DNA from: Mycobacteroides chelonae
GTDB taxonomy: Bacteria; Actinomycetota; Actinomycetes; Mycobacteriales; Mycobacteriaceae
Assembly: GCF_016767715.1 (NCBI RefSeq)
Contig: NZ_CP050145.1
Location: 4,092,001 to 4,156,000, forward strand
DNA: 64,000 nucleotides
Reading direction: 5' to 3'
Below, one piece after another: positions 8,662 to 18,508 of the stretch (position 1 is the first letter of the stretch; each line of letters opens with the position of its first letter). The position numbers were made by a program, and so were the translations under genes. The notes beneath the pieces are model-generated. The model was not told the DNA's origin. It searched no databases and saw only the letters and a program-made list of their open reading frames with translations.

Positions 8662-10839
8662 CTAGCGGAAGGTTCGCAGCCGCAGGCTGTTCAGCACCAC
8701 AAAGACCGATGACATCGCCATCGCCGCGCCCGCGATCATCGGGTTGAGCAAGCCCAGAGCCGCGAGCGGAATGGCAGCGGTGTTGTAGGCGAAGGCCCAG
8801 AACAGGTTGGCCTTGATGGTGCCGAGAGTCTTGCGCGACAACCGCAGTGCCGTCGGCACCGTGGTCAGGTCACCGCGCACTAGGGTCACATCGCTGGCCT
8901 CGATCGCGGCATCGGTACCGGTGCCCATGGCCATCCCGATATCGGCCGTGACCAGTGCGGCGGAGTCGTTGACCCCGTCGCCCACCATCGCGACCTTCTT
9001 GCCCTCGGCCTGCAGACGCTTGACGACATCCGCCTTCTCGGTGGGTTTGACTCCCGCGATGACATCGCTCGCGGCGATACCGACTTCCTCGGCAACACGT
9101 GCGGCCACGTCAGCGTTGTCGCCCGTCAGCAGCACCGGGGTGATGCCCATGGCCCTCAGTTCGTCGATGGCCTGCCGGCTCGACGGCTTTACCGTGTCCG
9201 CCACCTCGATCTCACCCCGGCGCAGGCCACCCCAGGTGATCGCCGCGGTGGTGTTCTGACCCGCGATGGCCTCGATCGAAACCTCTTGACCGTCAACGAC
9301 ACCGGTGACACCGATGCCGGGTTCGTTACGGAATCTGGTCACCGGGGACAGCGTCAGCCCACGCGTCCGGGCCGAATCCACGATGGCCCTGGCCACCGGA
9401 TGCTCGGAGGCGGACTCCACCGAGGCGGCGATACGCAGGATCTCATCGGCGTCGGAAACACCTGACCCAATGTTGCGGCGCACAGCCACAACGCTCATCA
9501 CACCCGTGGTCACGGTGCCTGTCTTGTCGAGTACAACGGTGTCGATGCTCTTGACGTTCTCCAGCACCTCCGGGCCCTTGATCAGCACGCCCAGCTGAGC
9601 TCCACGCCCGGTGCCGACCAGAATCGCTGTGGGGGTAGCCAACCCGAGCGCGCATGGGCACGCGATGATCAGCACCGCGACGGCCGCGGTGAATGCCGAC
9701 GACAGCGGGTAGCCCTGCGCCACCCAGCCGACGAACGTCAACGCGGCGATACCGAGTACGACGGGCACGAACACCGACGACACCCGATCGGCGAGCCGCT
9801 GCACCTGCGCCTTACCGGTTTGCGCCTCCGACACCAGCCGCGCCATCCGGGCCAGCTGTGTATCGGCGCCCACCGTGTTGGCGCGTACGACAATCCGCCC
9901 GTGCGTGTTGACGTAACCGCCGACCACCAGGTCTCCCGCGCCGACCTCCACAGGTACGGACTCACCCGTCATGGTGGCGGTGTCCAATGCCGAGTGGCCG
10001 TCGACAACTACGCCGTCTGTCGCGACACGCTCCCCCGGCCGCACGACGAATTCGTCGCCCACCGCCAATTGCCCGACGGGGATGCGCGTCTCGTGCCCGC
10101 CACGCAACACCGCGACATCCTTGGCCCCCAGGGACAGCAGCGCCCGTAGCGCCGAGCCTGCCGAGCGCTTGGCGCGCGACTCGGCGAACCTGCCCGCGAG
10201 CAAGAACACGGTGACCGCCGCAACGACCTCGAAGTAGACGTGGACATCCCCGTGGGTGTGCCCGGCGCTCGCAAACAACACCCACAGCGACCACACGTAC
10301 GCCGCGATGGTGCCCAGTGACACCAGGGTGTCCATGGTCGAGGCACCGTGGCGTGCGTTGACGAACGCGGCACGGTGGAACGGGTAGCCACCCCACAGCA
10401 GGATCGGTGTAGTCAGTGCCGCGACCACAATCTCCCAGCCGGAGAAATGCCAGGGCATCACCATGGAGATGGCCACCACCGGGATGGCCAGGAGCAGCGA
10501 GCCGAGCAGCCGCGTCTTGAGCTGATTGTCGGGCACGTCGTGATTCATGTGGTCGTGCGGATCGGCACCGTCGTGCTCATGGCCGCTCTGCGGAGCACCG
10601 TTCCGTGAGCCGCCGACCACCTGGGCCTTGTAGCCCACCGACTCGACGGCCTTGACCAAGTCCTGATCGGAGATCGAACCATCGTGCTCGACCCGGGCGC
10701 TTTCCAGCGCCAGGTTTACGCGCGCCGTCACGCCCTCGAGCTTGTTGAGTCCCCTCTCCACACGGGACGCACATGAGGCGCACGTCATGCCCTGAAGGCG
10801 CAGATCAGTGGTCTCCATGCCCGTGTCAGTGAACTCCAT
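8662..10839 (-). CDS. Copper-translocating P1B-type ATPase
   Basis: 725-residue heavy-metal exporter. The N-terminal HMA domain has GMTCASC (residues 17–23), followed by a His-rich linker (HEHDGADPHDHMNHD, about residues 88–102) that may bind metal. The channel motif is CPC at 394–396, the phosphorylated Asp is 438 in DKTGT, and GDGVNDSAAL is the hinge. CPC with GMTCASC indicates Cu(I). The ATG lies 10 bp from a CsoR-like copper operator and 7 bp from a good -10 box, so the mRNA may be leaderless. No csoR gene is in the window. Confidence 0.94.
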   Translation of the reverse strand: MEFTDTGMETTDLRLQGMTCASCASRVERGLNKLEGVTARVNLALESARVEHDGSISDQDLVKAVESVGYKAQVVGGSRNGAPQSGHEHDGADPHDHMNHDVPDNQLKTRLLGSLLLAIPVVAISMVMPWHFSGWEIVVAALTTPILLWGGYPFHRAAFVNARHGASTMDTLVSLGTIAAYVWSLWVLFASAGHTHGDVHVYFEVVAAVTVFLLAGRFAESRAKRSAGSALRALLSLGAKDVAVLRGGHETRIPVGQLAVGDEFVVRPGERVATDGVVVDGHSALDTATMTGESVPVEVGAGDLVVGGYVNTHGRIVVRANTVGADTQLARMARLVSEAQTGKAQVQRLADRVSSVFVPVVLGIAALTFVGWVAQGYPLSSAFTAAVAVLIIACPCALGLATPTAILVGTGRGAQLGVLIKGPEVLENVKSIDTVVLDKTGTVTTGVMSVVAVRRNIGSGVSDADEILRIAASVESASEHPVARAIVDSARTRGLTLSPVTRFRNEPGIGVTGVVDGQEVSIEAIAGQNTTAAITWGGLRRGEIEVADTVKPSSRQAIDELRAMGITPVLLTGDNADVAARVAEEVGIAASDVIAGVKPTEKADVVKRLQAEGKKVAMVGDGVNDSAALVTADIGMAMGTGTDAAIEASDVTLVRGDLTTVPTALRLSRKTLGTIKANLFWAFAYNTAAIPLAALGLLNPMIAGAAMAMSSVFVVLNSLRLRTFR

Positions 10840-10845
10840 GCCTAA

Positions 10846-10864
10846 ATCATACCCCTAGGGGGTA
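10846..10864 (-). promoter_or_regulatory. CsoR-like copper operator overlapping the -10 box of the copper ATPase
   Basis: On the minus strand TACCCCCTAGGGGTA (10864–10850) is an almost perfect palindrome of the type recognised by CsoR copper sensors. It runs straight into TATGAT (10851–10846), a good -10 hexamer. Six bases separate that hexamer from the ATG at 10839, predicting transcription from about the start codon and blocking by bound CsoR. The regulator is inferred. Confidence 0.65.
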
Positions 10865-10886
10865 CCAAACGATAGGGTGACCTGCA

Positions 10887-11645
10887 CTACAAGTCGCGCC
10901 GCGCCACCACGATCTGCAGTGGCATCGGCAGCTGAACTCTGGCACGGAGTTCGACAACGATCGACGGATCCGCATGTGCAGCCAGGCTACGCAACGCCCT
11001 CGGGCCATAGGCGCGCAGCTGGCTGATCGCACCGTCATGCAGGACCGGGCGCACCCATCCCGCGGCCGCCGCGAGGAGATACGACGGCGCCAGCAGCGGT
11101 GCCGGCAGGCGCAGCAAGTCGATGATCAAGAGCGCGCGTCCCACCCGGGTGCCCTCGGCGAAGACCTTGGCGGCAAGCGACGGCTTCAGATGATGAAACG
11201 ACAGTGCGAACACCACCAGATCGAATGATCCGTCTCCTGCGTCGATGGCCGTGGCATCCATGGCCCGGACCGTGACCCGGGAATCCGAACCCAGATCGGA
11301 CGCCGCGATACCCGCGACAGAGGTGGGCTCGATATCCGTCACCATGATCGAAGCATCAGGACGTAGCTTCAGCAGTTCACGAGACAGACCGCCGTGGGCG
11401 GCACCGAGCTCCAGCACCCGAGGGTTGTCAATGCCGGCAAGAAACCCGGCCGCCTGCTCCGCATTCCACCTGTGCAGACCCTTCTTCTCGCCCATGAGGT
11501 CAAGGGACGCGACGACGGCCCGTTTCTTTGCGGGAACATCGTCGCGGTCCAGATACTCGAGTCGGCCCGTCTGCAATGCGCGGTCAATCACGCAGGCACC
11601 GAATCCAGCGCGCGGCATCACGTCGATATCAGCGGTGTTCGTCAT
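10887..11645 (-). CDS. Class I SAM-dependent methyltransferase
   Basis: 252 residues from ATG 11645. Motif I is VLELGAAHGGLSREL, followed by an acidic residue at MVTDIEPTS, then FDLVVFALSFHHLKPSLAAKVFAEGTRV (motifs IV–V), the standard Rossmann methyltransferase order. A C-terminal hydrophobic region (LLRLPAPLLAPSYLLAAAAGWV) may touch membrane or lipid. It stands between the copper ATPase and the small membrane protein genes on the same strand. The acceptor substrate is not identifiable. Confidence 0.85.
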   Translation of the reverse strand: MTNTADIDVMPRAGFGACVIDRALQTGRLEYLDRDDVPAKKRAVVASLDLMGEKKGLHRWNAEQAAGFLAGIDNPRVLELGAAHGGLSRELLKLRPDASIMVTDIEPTSVAGIAASDLGSDSRVTVRAMDATAIDAGDGSFDLVVFALSFHHLKPSLAAKVFAEGTRVGRALLIIDLLRLPAPLLAPSYLLAAAAGWVRPVLHDGAISQLRAYGPRALRSLAAHADPSIVVELRARVQLPMPLQIVVARRDL

Positions 11646-11686
11646 CAACCCAGCGTATGTTCATGTCAGCCATCTTGACATAATAA

Positions 11687-11953
11687 TTAGCTGTGAATTG
11701 ATCGCCCTGCATCGCGACGATCACGAACACCGCGCGATACCGCCATGACCAGGAATATCCCCGCCAGAGCGGTGAGCGCGAGCGCCCGGGCTACACATGC
11801 GCCATCCAACGCGGTGAAGTACAACGTTGGCTCACCCTTGGCAATGGGCGCGACCTCCGTGGGTATGCGCGCAGCCACTGCCGCCCAGCCGGCGAGCGCG
11901 ATCGCCACCACTGCGATGGCCAGATCCACCGCTACTCGCTTACCAAACTTCAC
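11687..11953 (-). CDS. Small two-helix membrane protein
   Basis: 88 residues with one transmembrane helix near the N-terminus (VDLAIAVVAIALAGWAAVAAR) and one in the second half (ALALTALAGIFLVMAV), then a basic tail. I chose GTG 11953 because it overlaps the stop of the DUF3093 gene as GTGA; GTG 11956 is adjacent. It resembles in position the small membrane gene Rv0514 downstream of hemB in M. tuberculosis (from memory). Function unknown. Confidence 0.7.
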   Translation of the reverse strand: MKFGKRVAVDLAIAVVAIALAGWAAVAARIPTEVAPIAKGEPTLYFTALDGACVARALALTALAGIFLVMAVSRGVRDRRDAGRSIHS

Positions 11954-12468
11954 CACTGCTCACTTTCGGTATCGATCTCCGGGTCGTCGCCCAGATCCAT
12001 GCCTGCCGGCGGCGCGGGCACCAACGCGGTGAGCGCCGTCCGCAGCTCCTCATGCCTCCTGGCCCACGCCTGCGCGCGACGCCCCCCGGTCAGGCGCAGA
12101 CCGACGGATTTACGTCCCTTGGGCACCCCGTTCAGCTCTCCGAGCGGACGGGACTCCTCCCAGATGTGACGGTCGGCGTCGGGGTACAGCCACTTGATCT
12201 GGCTGATCTCCAGTGTCTCGCCGCCCTGGCGGAGCTCGGTGGGTGTCAGCTCCACGGTGGCGTGCACCCGCGCCGCGTAGATCTGCAGCGCGATGAAGAA
12301 GGCGACGATGGCTGCCGTGATCAACGGCATGACGGGACTGAAGCCCCCCTGGCCCCAAATCTGCAGGCCTAACATGATCAGCCCGGCGAGCGGACCAAGC
12401 AGGAGCCACCGCCACCGGCCACCGGGCTCATAGAACAGACGCGGTTCGGTATCCGAGACGTCAGCCAT
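11950..12468 (-). CDS. DUF3093 family membrane protein
   Basis: 172 residues from ATG 12468. FYEPGGRWRWLLLGPLAGLIMLGLQIWG followed by a second helix (LITAAIVAFFIALQIYAARV) and a soluble C-terminal half (VELTPTELRQGGETLEISQIKWLYPD..GLRLTGGRRAQAWARRHEELRTAL) is the actinobacterial DUF3093 pattern. Its start overlaps the upstream membrane gene by 8 bp, and its end overlaps the 88-residue membrane gene, so the three are one unit. Function unknown; linkage to hemB is conserved. Confidence 0.8.
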   Translation of the reverse strand: MADVSDTEPRLFYEPGGRWRWLLLGPLAGLIMLGLQIWGQGGFSPVMPLITAAIVAFFIALQIYAARVHATVELTPTELRQGGETLEISQIKWLYPDADRHIWEESRPLGELNGVPKGRKSVGLRLTGGRRAQAWARRHEELRTALTALVPAPPAGMDLGDDPEIDTESEQW

Positions 12469-12898
12469 GCTCACCCCCGTCAAACCAGTTTTGCGCGGTC
12501 GGCCTGATGATCAGCACATTGGCCACGATCAACGACAGCGCGGCGATGAGCAGTAGCGGGCCCACCGAACCGGAGCTGGCCATCGCGATCGCCCCGAGCA
12601 CCGAGACCAACGAGAGAGCGATCAAGGCCCGGCGGTAGCGCTTGTCCCCCTGCCGCGTCCGCCCGGCGAGAAATGCGATACCGGCCGCCAGCACGATGCA
12701 TAACACGCCCCAGGCCCGGAAGTAGGTGACGAGATTTCTTATCTCCGCGTCGGTCAGCTCGGGCTTCGCGGCGGCCCGCACCGCGTCGAAGCGCTGGGTC
12801 ACCCCGGCCAGACCGTTGAGGAACAGGGCGGCCGATGAGACCACCCAGAACCAGAAGGCCACGTCGACGATGCGCGGGCGCGGTTGTTCGGGTGTCAT
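12461..12898 (-). CDS. Hypothetical four-helix membrane protein
   Basis: 145 residues with about four hydrophobic segments (FWFWVVSSAALFLNGLAGV; VLCIVLAAGIAFLAG; ALIALSLVSVLGAIAMA; LLLIAALSLIVANVLII). ATG 12898 has GGGG about 6 bases upstream; ATG 12916 adds six residues. Proteins of this build near hemB are common in mycobacteria. No catalytic motif is visible. Confidence 0.72.
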   Translation of the reverse strand: MTPEQPRPRIVDVAFWFWVVSSAALFLNGLAGVTQRFDAVRAAAKPELTDAEIRNLVTYFRAWGVLCIVLAAGIAFLAGRTRQGDKRYRRALIALSLVSVLGAIAMASSGSVGPLLLIAALSLIVANVLIIRPTAQNWFDGGEHG

Positions 12899-12936
12899 GC
12901 GGGCCCCTATCGTCATTCCGGCAGCGTATCGGGGTA

Positions 12937-13413
12937 CTAGCGCTGCCTCGTCAGGTACGCGGTGGAGTCCTCGCGATGCAACAGGAACAGCCCGCCGCAG
13001 ATCAAGACGGACGCGGTGATCCCCGAGAGCGCCTGCACAATCGCGGGCACCCCCTCCAGGTCGACCAACCGCGTCGCGGTGAACACCACCGAACCCACCG
13101 CGCCACCGGTCAGGAAGGTGCGGGCCAGGCGGTATCCCGCGCGCATCAGGAAGATCCCGGTGACGACGAGGGCCCCCACCACGACGACGATGAACCCGTT
13201 GAAGGCATACACCGTCCACAGCGGGGCGGCCTTGCGCACCTCCGGGTCCTGCTGCCATTGACCAACGTTCGCGGCCATGTAGCTCACGATCATCAGCGGG
13301 AGCGCAGCCAGCCACAGCCAACAACCGGTGTCGATATCGTCGGGTCGCGGCTTGGCCGGACCTGCCGAGGGTTGTCCAGCCAATCCACTCTGATTGTGCG
13401 GATCGGGATACAT
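12937..13413 (-). CDS. Hypothetical four-helix membrane protein
   Basis: 158 residues. A Pro/Gly-rich cytoplasmic start (YPDPHNQSGLAGQPSAGPAKPRPDD) is followed by four hydrophobic helices. ATG 13413 directly follows a GTG at 13416, either of which may be used. It lies 34 bp after hemB on the same strand and 38 bp before the next membrane gene, so co-transcription with hemB is likely. Function unknown. Confidence 0.72.
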   Translation of the reverse strand: MYPDPHNQSGLAGQPSAGPAKPRPDDIDTGCWLWLAALPLMIVSYMAANVGQWQQDPEVRKAAPLWTVYAFNGFIVVVVGALVVTGIFLMRAGYRLARTFLTGGAVGSVVFTATRLVDLEGVPAIVQALSGITASVLICGGLFLLHREDSTAYLTRQR

Positions 13414-13447
13414 CACGCGACCACGGTAGTGGAAGGGGACAAACCGC

Positions 13448-14428
13448 CTACTCCAGCCAGCCCGCGACGTCCGCGGCCCAATATGTCAGCACGATATCGG
13501 CCCCCGCACGCCGGATCGAGGTCAGCGTCTCCAGCACCATGGCCTGCAAATCGATCCAATTGTTCTGCGCCGCAGCACAGATCATCGAATACTCACCCGA
13601 CACCTGGTATGCCGCGACCGGCACCGGAGAGACATCGGCCACCTGCCGGAGCACGTCGAGGTAGGCCATCGCCGGTTTCACCATCAGGATGTCGGCGCCC
13701 TCGTCAACGTCAAGCTCGGCCTCGCGTAAAGCTTCCCGGCCGTTCGCCACGTCCTGCTGGTAGGTGCGCCGATCTCCGCGCAGCGATGATCCCACCGCCT
13801 CGCGGAAGGGCCCATAGAAGGCCGAGGCGTACTTGGCGGCATACGCCAGGATGATCACGTCGGTGTGCCCGGCAGCATCCAGGCCCTCGCGAATGGCAGC
13901 CACCTGGCCGTCCATCATGCCGCTGGGACCCACCACACGAGCACCCGAATTCGCCTGCGCCACCGCCATGTCCACGTACTGCGTCAGCGTCGCATCGTTA
14001 TCCACCCGGCCCGAGGCGTCCAGCACCCCGCAGTGGCCGTGATCGGTGAATTCGTCGAGACAGGTGTCGGCCATCAGCACCGTGGAGTCACCCAGGTCCG
14101 CCGACAGGATCGACAGCGCACGGTTCAGAATGCCTTCCGGAGCCAGCCCGGCACTCCCGGAGGCGTCCTTGTCCTTCTCCTCGGGAACCCCGAACAGCAT
14201 GAGCCCGCCGACACCGGCCTTTACCGCGTCCTCGGCGGCCCCACGCAGGGATTCAACGCTGTGTTGCACCACACCCGGCATAGACGCGATGGGGCGCGAT
14301 TCGGCCACACCATCGGCCACGAACATCGGCAACACCAACTGCCGCGGCGCCAGCGTGGTCTCGGCCACCAGCCGGCGGATCGCCGGGGTGGCTCTCAGCC
14401 GACGCGGACGCTGGTATGGAAATGGCAC
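13448..14428 (-). CDS. hemB: Delta-aminolevulinic acid dehydratase (porphobilinogen synthase)
   Basis: Condenses two 5-aminolevulinate molecules into porphobilinogen. 326 residues. The two Schiff-base lysines are Lys199 ([15 protein letters not shown]) and Lys251 ([13 protein letters not shown]). The metal region reads [17 protein letters not shown]: Cys123 and Cys133 are present, but the middle Cys of the Zn-type triad is Asp125, an intermediate form between Zn and Mg types. It is the last hem gene in the glutaredoxin–hemA–hemC–hemD–hemB run, 27 bp after hemD. Confidence 0.97.
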   Translation of the reverse strand: MPFPYQRPRRLRATPAIRRLVAETTLAPRQLVLPMFVADGVAESRPIASMPGVVQHSVESLRGAAEDAVKAGVGGLMLFGVPEEKDKDASGSAGLAPEGILNRALSILSADLGDSTVLMADTCLDEFTDHGHCGVLDASGRVDNDATLTQYVDMAVAQANSGARVVGPSGMMDGQVAAIREGLDAAGHTDVIILAYAAKYASAFYGPFREAVGSSLRGDRRTYQQDVANGREALREAELDVDEGADILMVKPAMAYLDVLRQVADVSPVPVAAYQVSGEYSMICAAAQNNWIDLQAMVLETLTSIRRAGADIVLTYWAADVAGWLE

Positions 14429-14455
14429 GGCAATGGCCTTCCGCTGAATCTCCGC

Positions 14456-16105
14456 TTAACGCCGTCGGCTCTTCTTACGGGGCGGCGGCAGTGCGCCCTC
14501 GGTGCGCAACCGGGCGGCGTGCTCGGCAAGAGCCTCCACCAGTGGACCGACAGCGGCAGTCTCCGGCTGCACGTCCACGCGCAGCCCGAATTCGATGGCG
14601 GTCTCAGCGGTTTTCGGTCCGATGCAGGCCACGATGGTGCGTGCGTGCGGCTTCCCGGCGATACCCACCAGGTTGCGGACCGTCGAGCTCGAGGTGAAGC
14701 ACACGGCGTCAAATCCGCCGGTCTTGATCATCTCGCGCGTCTGCGCCGCTGGCGGCGCCGCCCGCACAGTGCGGTAGGCGGTCACGTCGTCGATTTCCCA
14801 GCCACGCTCCCGCAGGCCCTCGGCGAGGGTCTCGGTGGCGATGTCGGCGCGGGGCAGCAGCACCCGGTTCACCGGATCGAAAACGTCGTCATAGGGCGGG
14901 AACTCGTCGAGCAGACCGAGCGAGGACTGCTCACCCGCGGGTACCAGCTCCGGGTTGATACCGAAGGCACGCACCTTCTCAGCGGTGGCCTGACCCACGC
15001 ATGCGATCTTCACACCCGAGAAGGCGCGAGCGTCCAGGCCGAATTCGGCGAACTTCTCCCACACCGCGCGGACCGCGTTGGTAGAGGTGAAGACCACCCA
15101 CTGGTAGCGGCCGTCGACCAAACCCTTCACGGCCCTTTCCATCTGGGCGGGGCTACGCGGGGGCTCGACGGCGATGGTGGGCACCTCGACCGGCAGGGCT
15201 CCGTATCCGACAAGCTTCTCGCTCATCTCGCCGGCCTGATCCTTGGTGCGCGGCACCAGCACAGTCCAGCCGTACAGCGCGCGGCTCTCCCACCAGTTCA
15301 GCTTGGAGCGACCAGCAACCACACGGCCGATCGTCAACACCAGGGCGCCGGTCATCGGCCCGTGCGGATCATTGGCGTCCACCGGGACACCGTCGATCAG
15401 CGAGGCCAGCGTGGTCTCCACAGTCCGCTGCGCGCAGGTGGTGCCCTGCGCCGTCACCGCGACCAGAGTCTGATCGGACAAACCGTGCTCGATGAGCGCC
15501 TTAGCGGCGTCCGGTACATGCGTCGGGGTGGCGTGCAGGATCAGCGGGCCGGGGGCGGCGGCCAGCGCCGCCCAGTCCACATCACCGCGCACATCGGCGA
15601 CGGTGTGCGCAGAGCCCGGAGGCAGACCGGCGTAGGCGGGCACCGCGGTGCTCGACGACAGCCCGGGCAGAATCTCGAAGGCGACCTGGGTACGGGTGAC
15701 CGCGGTGACCTCGGCCAGCACCGAATCGATCGAGAGCGGATCACCGGCGACCAGCCGCACGACGTCCACACCGTTCTTGGCCTCAGCCACCAGGGTCTTG
15801 GCGACATCGGCGGGATCACCCAGCGCCGGACGGATGTCGATGGTCAGCGGCGGCTCGACAACGGCCTCGACGTCACTCGACGTGGACGCGTCATCGTTGC
15901 CGGTCGCGGGCTTGGCGGGCGCGGGTTCAGGAAGCTCGACCGCAGATCCGACGAGATCGAGCACCGCTTGCGGCACATCGGGGTCGGTGAACGCGACCGT
16001 GGCGCCGGTGAGTACCGCGCGCGCCCGGACGGTCAACAGACCGGGGTCGCCCGGCCCGGAGCCAACGAACAGGATGCGCCCTGGCTTCTTGCGCCCTCGG
16101 GTCAC
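14456..16105 (-). CDS. hemD: Bifunctional uroporphyrinogen-III C-methyltransferase / uroporphyrinogen-III synthase
   Basis: 549 residues in two parts. The N-terminal half (to about residue 250) is a SUMT/CobA-type methylase with GRILFVGSGPGDPGLLTVRARAVL, the SAM-binding loop, and VRLVAGDPLSID. The C-terminal half is HemD (GWTVLVPRTKDQAGEMSEKLVGYGALPVEVPTIAVEPP ... FTSTNAVRAVWE ... FTSSSTVRNLV). This mycobacterial fusion cyclises hydroxymethylbilane, and possibly methylates the product towards sirohaem or B12. An acidic Ser/Thr/Asp/Glu segment at about residues 50–70 interrupts the methylase, so methylase activity is uncertain. Confidence 0.95.
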   Translation of the reverse strand: MTRGRKKPGRILFVGSGPGDPGLLTVRARAVLTGATVAFTDPDVPQAVLDLVGSAVELPEPAPAKPATGNDDASTSSDVEAVVEPPLTIDIRPALGDPADVAKTLVAEAKNGVDVVRLVAGDPLSIDSVLAEVTAVTRTQVAFEILPGLSSSTAVPAYAGLPPGSAHTVADVRGDVDWAALAAAPGPLILHATPTHVPDAAKALIEHGLSDQTLVAVTAQGTTCAQRTVETTLASLIDGVPVDANDPHGPMTGALVLTIGRVVAGRSKLNWWESRALYGWTVLVPRTKDQAGEMSEKLVGYGALPVEVPTIAVEPPRSPAQMERAVKGLVDGRYQWVVFTSTNAVRAVWEKFAEFGLDARAFSGVKIACVGQATAEKVRAFGINPELVPAGEQSSLGLLDEFPPYDDVFDPVNRVLLPRADIATETLAEGLRERGWEIDDVTAYRTVRAAPPAAQTREMIKTGGFDAVCFTSSSTVRNLVGIAGKPHARTIVACIGPKTAETAIEFGLRVDVQPETAAVGPLVEALAEHAARLRTEGALPPPRKKSRRR

Positions 16106-16136
16106 TACTGCCTCCCATATCGGCGGTTTGCGCCGC

Positions 16137-17060
16137 CTATTCAGCTGTCATCAGTGCTCGCGCACCGAGATCGAGCAGCTCCCTCGCGACCGCGAGCCCA
16201 AGCTCTGCGGCCCGATCGGGGGTGCCAATCCCGGAGGCCCGAATCACGTCAGATCCGTCCAGCGCCGCCGCACATCCGCGCAACGACAGTTCGTCGAAGA
16301 CGCGGCCATCCTCATCAATCGACTCGACCACCTCGGCGATCGCGCCAACCGGTGCGGTACAGCCCGCCTCCAGCTCGGCAAGCAGAGCCCTTTCGGCAGT
16401 CACCGCGGCGCGCGTGTCGGCGTGATCGAGTTCCGCCAGTACAGCCACCAGATCGGTGACCTCACTGCGGCACTCCACCGCCAGCGCTCCCTGAGCCGGC
16501 GCGGGCAACACCTGCACCGGTTCCAGTGTCTCGGTGATGCGGTCCAGACGTCCGATACGGGCCAAACCCGCCCGGGCGACTACCACAGCATCAAGATCAC
16601 CATTGGAGACCCTGCTCAACCTGGTATCCAGGTTGCCTCTTAGGGGGCGAATTTCCAAACCGAGACCCAGTGCTCTAAGCTGCGCGGCCCGCCGCGGGGA
16701 CGAGGTACCGATCACCGAACCCGTCGGCAACTCCCCCAGCACCAGTCCGTCCCGGGCCACCAGGGCGTCCCGGTAGTCCTCACGAGGCGGAATGGCGGCG
16801 ATGACGAAGCGTGGGTCGGCGGCCGTTGGCAAATCTTTGTAGGAATGCACGGCAACATCGACGACGTTATCGGCGATGGCCTCGCGCAGAGCGGCCGTGA
16901 AGACCCCCACACCGATTTGCTCGACGGGTGCCGACGACTGGTCTCCTGCCGTCGTCACGATTACCAGCTCTGCCTCGTGTCCTTTGGCGCGCAGCGCATC
17001 CCGGATAACCCCGGCTTGAGTCGTCGCTAACAGACTGCCGCGGGTACCAATTCGGATCAT
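16137..17060 (-). CDS. hemC: Porphobilinogen deaminase (hydroxymethylbilane synthase)
   Basis: Polymerises four porphobilinogens into hydroxymethylbilane. 307 residues beginning [25 protein letters not shown] and [11 protein letters not shown] are cofactor and substrate-binding arginine motifs. Cys234 in [11 protein letters not shown] anchors the dipyrromethane cofactor. The ATG at 17060 overlaps the hemA stop by four bases (ATGA), so the two are translationally coupled. Part of the minus-strand hem operon. Confidence 0.97.
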   Translation of the reverse strand: MIRIGTRGSLLATTQAGVIRDALRAKGHEAELVIVTTAGDQSSAPVEQIGVGVFTAALREAIADNVVDVAVHSYKDLPTAADPRFVIAAIPPREDYRDALVARDGLVLGELPTGSVIGTSSPRRAAQLRALGLGLEIRPLRGNLDTRLSRVSNGDLDAVVVARAGLARIGRLDRITETLEPVQVLPAPAQGALAVECRSEVTDLVAVLAELDHADTRAAVTAERALLAELEAGCTAPVGAIAEVVESIDEDGRVFDELSLRGCAAALDGSDVIRASGIGTPDRAAELGLAVARELLDLGARALMTAE

Positions 17061-18397
17061 CGGCTCTCTTCGTGTAATTCCTTTGTGGCAAGCGGCAATT
17101 CGCCGGCCGTGGCCACCGCCTCGACGGTGTGCGGATCAAGCTCGAACAGCTCGCGCAACGCCTCGGCATAACTGTCGCCACCGGGTGCCGACGCCAGCTG
17201 CTTCACGCGCACCGTGGGGGCGTGCAACAGCTTGTCGACGACTCGGCGAACTGTCTTGGCGACCTCGTCGCGCTCGGCCCCCGCCAGGCTCGGCAGCCGG
17301 CCATCGAGCCGCAGCAGTTCGGCCTCCACCACCTCAGCGGCCCGTTGGCGCAACGCGGTAACCGTCGGGGTGACCTCGGCCATCCGCTCACCGGTCAGAT
17401 ATCGGGCCACCTCGTCGTTGACGATCTGACGAGCAGCGCCCGCATCATCGGCTGCCGCGCGCGCGGTGGGCTCACGCTGGATGCGCTCCATGTCCACCAC
17501 GACGACGCCGGGTAGCCCGGCCACCGTCGGATCGACGTCGCGCGGCATGCCCAGATCGCAGAACACGAGTTCACGGCCACCGCCCAGGGCGCGGTGAACA
17601 TCGGCCAGTGAGATCACCGGCCGGACGGCTCCGGTACAGGAAACCACCACATCGGCTTGTGCCAGCGCCTGGTCAAGATGGTCCAGCGTGATCGCCTGCG
17701 CGTTCACGCCCGCCTCGCGCGCCGTCGCGGCGAGCCGTTGCGCACGCTCGGCACTGCGGTTCACCACCCAGAGGTTGTCGATCCCGGCGCGAATCAGCTG
17801 CGCGGTCGCCAGTGAGCCCATCGAACCGGCTCCGACCACGGCGGCGGTGCGTCCCGGCAGACCGTCGAGCTTGCCGTCCGCCAGATTCAGGGCCACCGAC
17901 ACCACCGAGGCGCCGGCCGCGTCGATACCGGTCTCCGAATGCACACGCTTGCCCACACGCAGCGCGCTTTGAGATAGCTCATGCAATACCCGGCCCACCG
18001 CTTGATGCGTTTCGGCGGTGGCATACGCATTGCGCACCTGACCCAACACCTGCTGCTCGCCGATCACCATGGAATCCAGGCCGCTGGCCACCGCGAACAG
18101 GTGCTCGACGGCAGCCTCGCTGTACCGGACGTAGGCGTATTTGGTGAGCTCGTTCATACCCATGCCGGCGTGGCGGGCGATCGCCTCACCGATCACGGTC
18201 AGGCCACCGTGGAAGGCCTCAACCACGGCATATACCTCGACCCGGTTGCAGGTCGAGAGCACCATGACCTCTGTGACCAGGGGTGATTGCAGAATGTGTT
18301 CGATGATCTTGGGCTGATCGGCCTCGCCAATCGCCAGCTTCTCCAGCACCGGCACAGGCGCGCTACGGTGCGAGGCTCCGAACAGCAGGACACTCAC
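17057..18397 (-). CDS. hemA: Glutamyl-tRNA reductase
   Basis: First committed step of the C5 pathway: NADPH reduction of Glu-tRNA to glutamate-1-semialdehyde, the substrate of HemL in this window. 446 residues. Catalytic Cys50 lies in [12 protein letters not shown], with GASHRSAP at the N-terminus. The NADPH domain has [16 protein letters not shown], and a C-terminal helical dimerisation domain follows. The start is GTG 18397 with GGAG about 9 bases upstream. A 111-bp gap separates it from the glutaredoxin gene, so it may have its own promoter. Confidence 0.97.
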   Translation of the reverse strand: MSVLLFGASHRSAPVPVLEKLAIGEADQPKIIEHILQSPLVTEVMVLSTCNRVEVYAVVEAFHGGLTVIGEAIARHAGMGMNELTKYAYVRYSEAAVEHLFAVASGLDSMVIGEQQVLGQVRNAYATAETHQAVGRVLHELSQSALRVGKRVHSETGIDAAGASVVSVALNLADGKLDGLPGRTAAVVGAGSMGSLATAQLIRAGIDNLWVVNRSAERAQRLAATAREAGVNAQAITLDHLDQALAQADVVVSCTGAVRPVISLADVHRALGGGRELVFCDLGMPRDVDPTVAGLPGVVVVDMERIQREPTARAAADDAGAARQIVNDEVARYLTGERMAEVTPTVTALRQRAAEVVEAELLRLDGRLPSLAGAERDEVAKTVRRVVDKLLHAPTVRVKQLASAPGGDSYAEALRELFELDPHTVEAVATAGELPLATKELHEESR

Positions 18398-18508
18398 CGC
18401 AGGTCACTCCGCTGACATCTCACTGTCCAGCTCCCTTGCTTTTGGTGAGGCTCGAACTTCATGCACGGTAGCCCGAAAATGGCCACTGGGCAAAATCCAA
18501 ACAGCCTG

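Noticed and set aside
13865..16459. Very long (864-codon) open frame on the plus strand
   Set aside because: It lies antisense to hemB, hemD and part of hemC, which are certain; its composition is Arg/Gly/His-rich like GC-bias shadows and no domain is visible.
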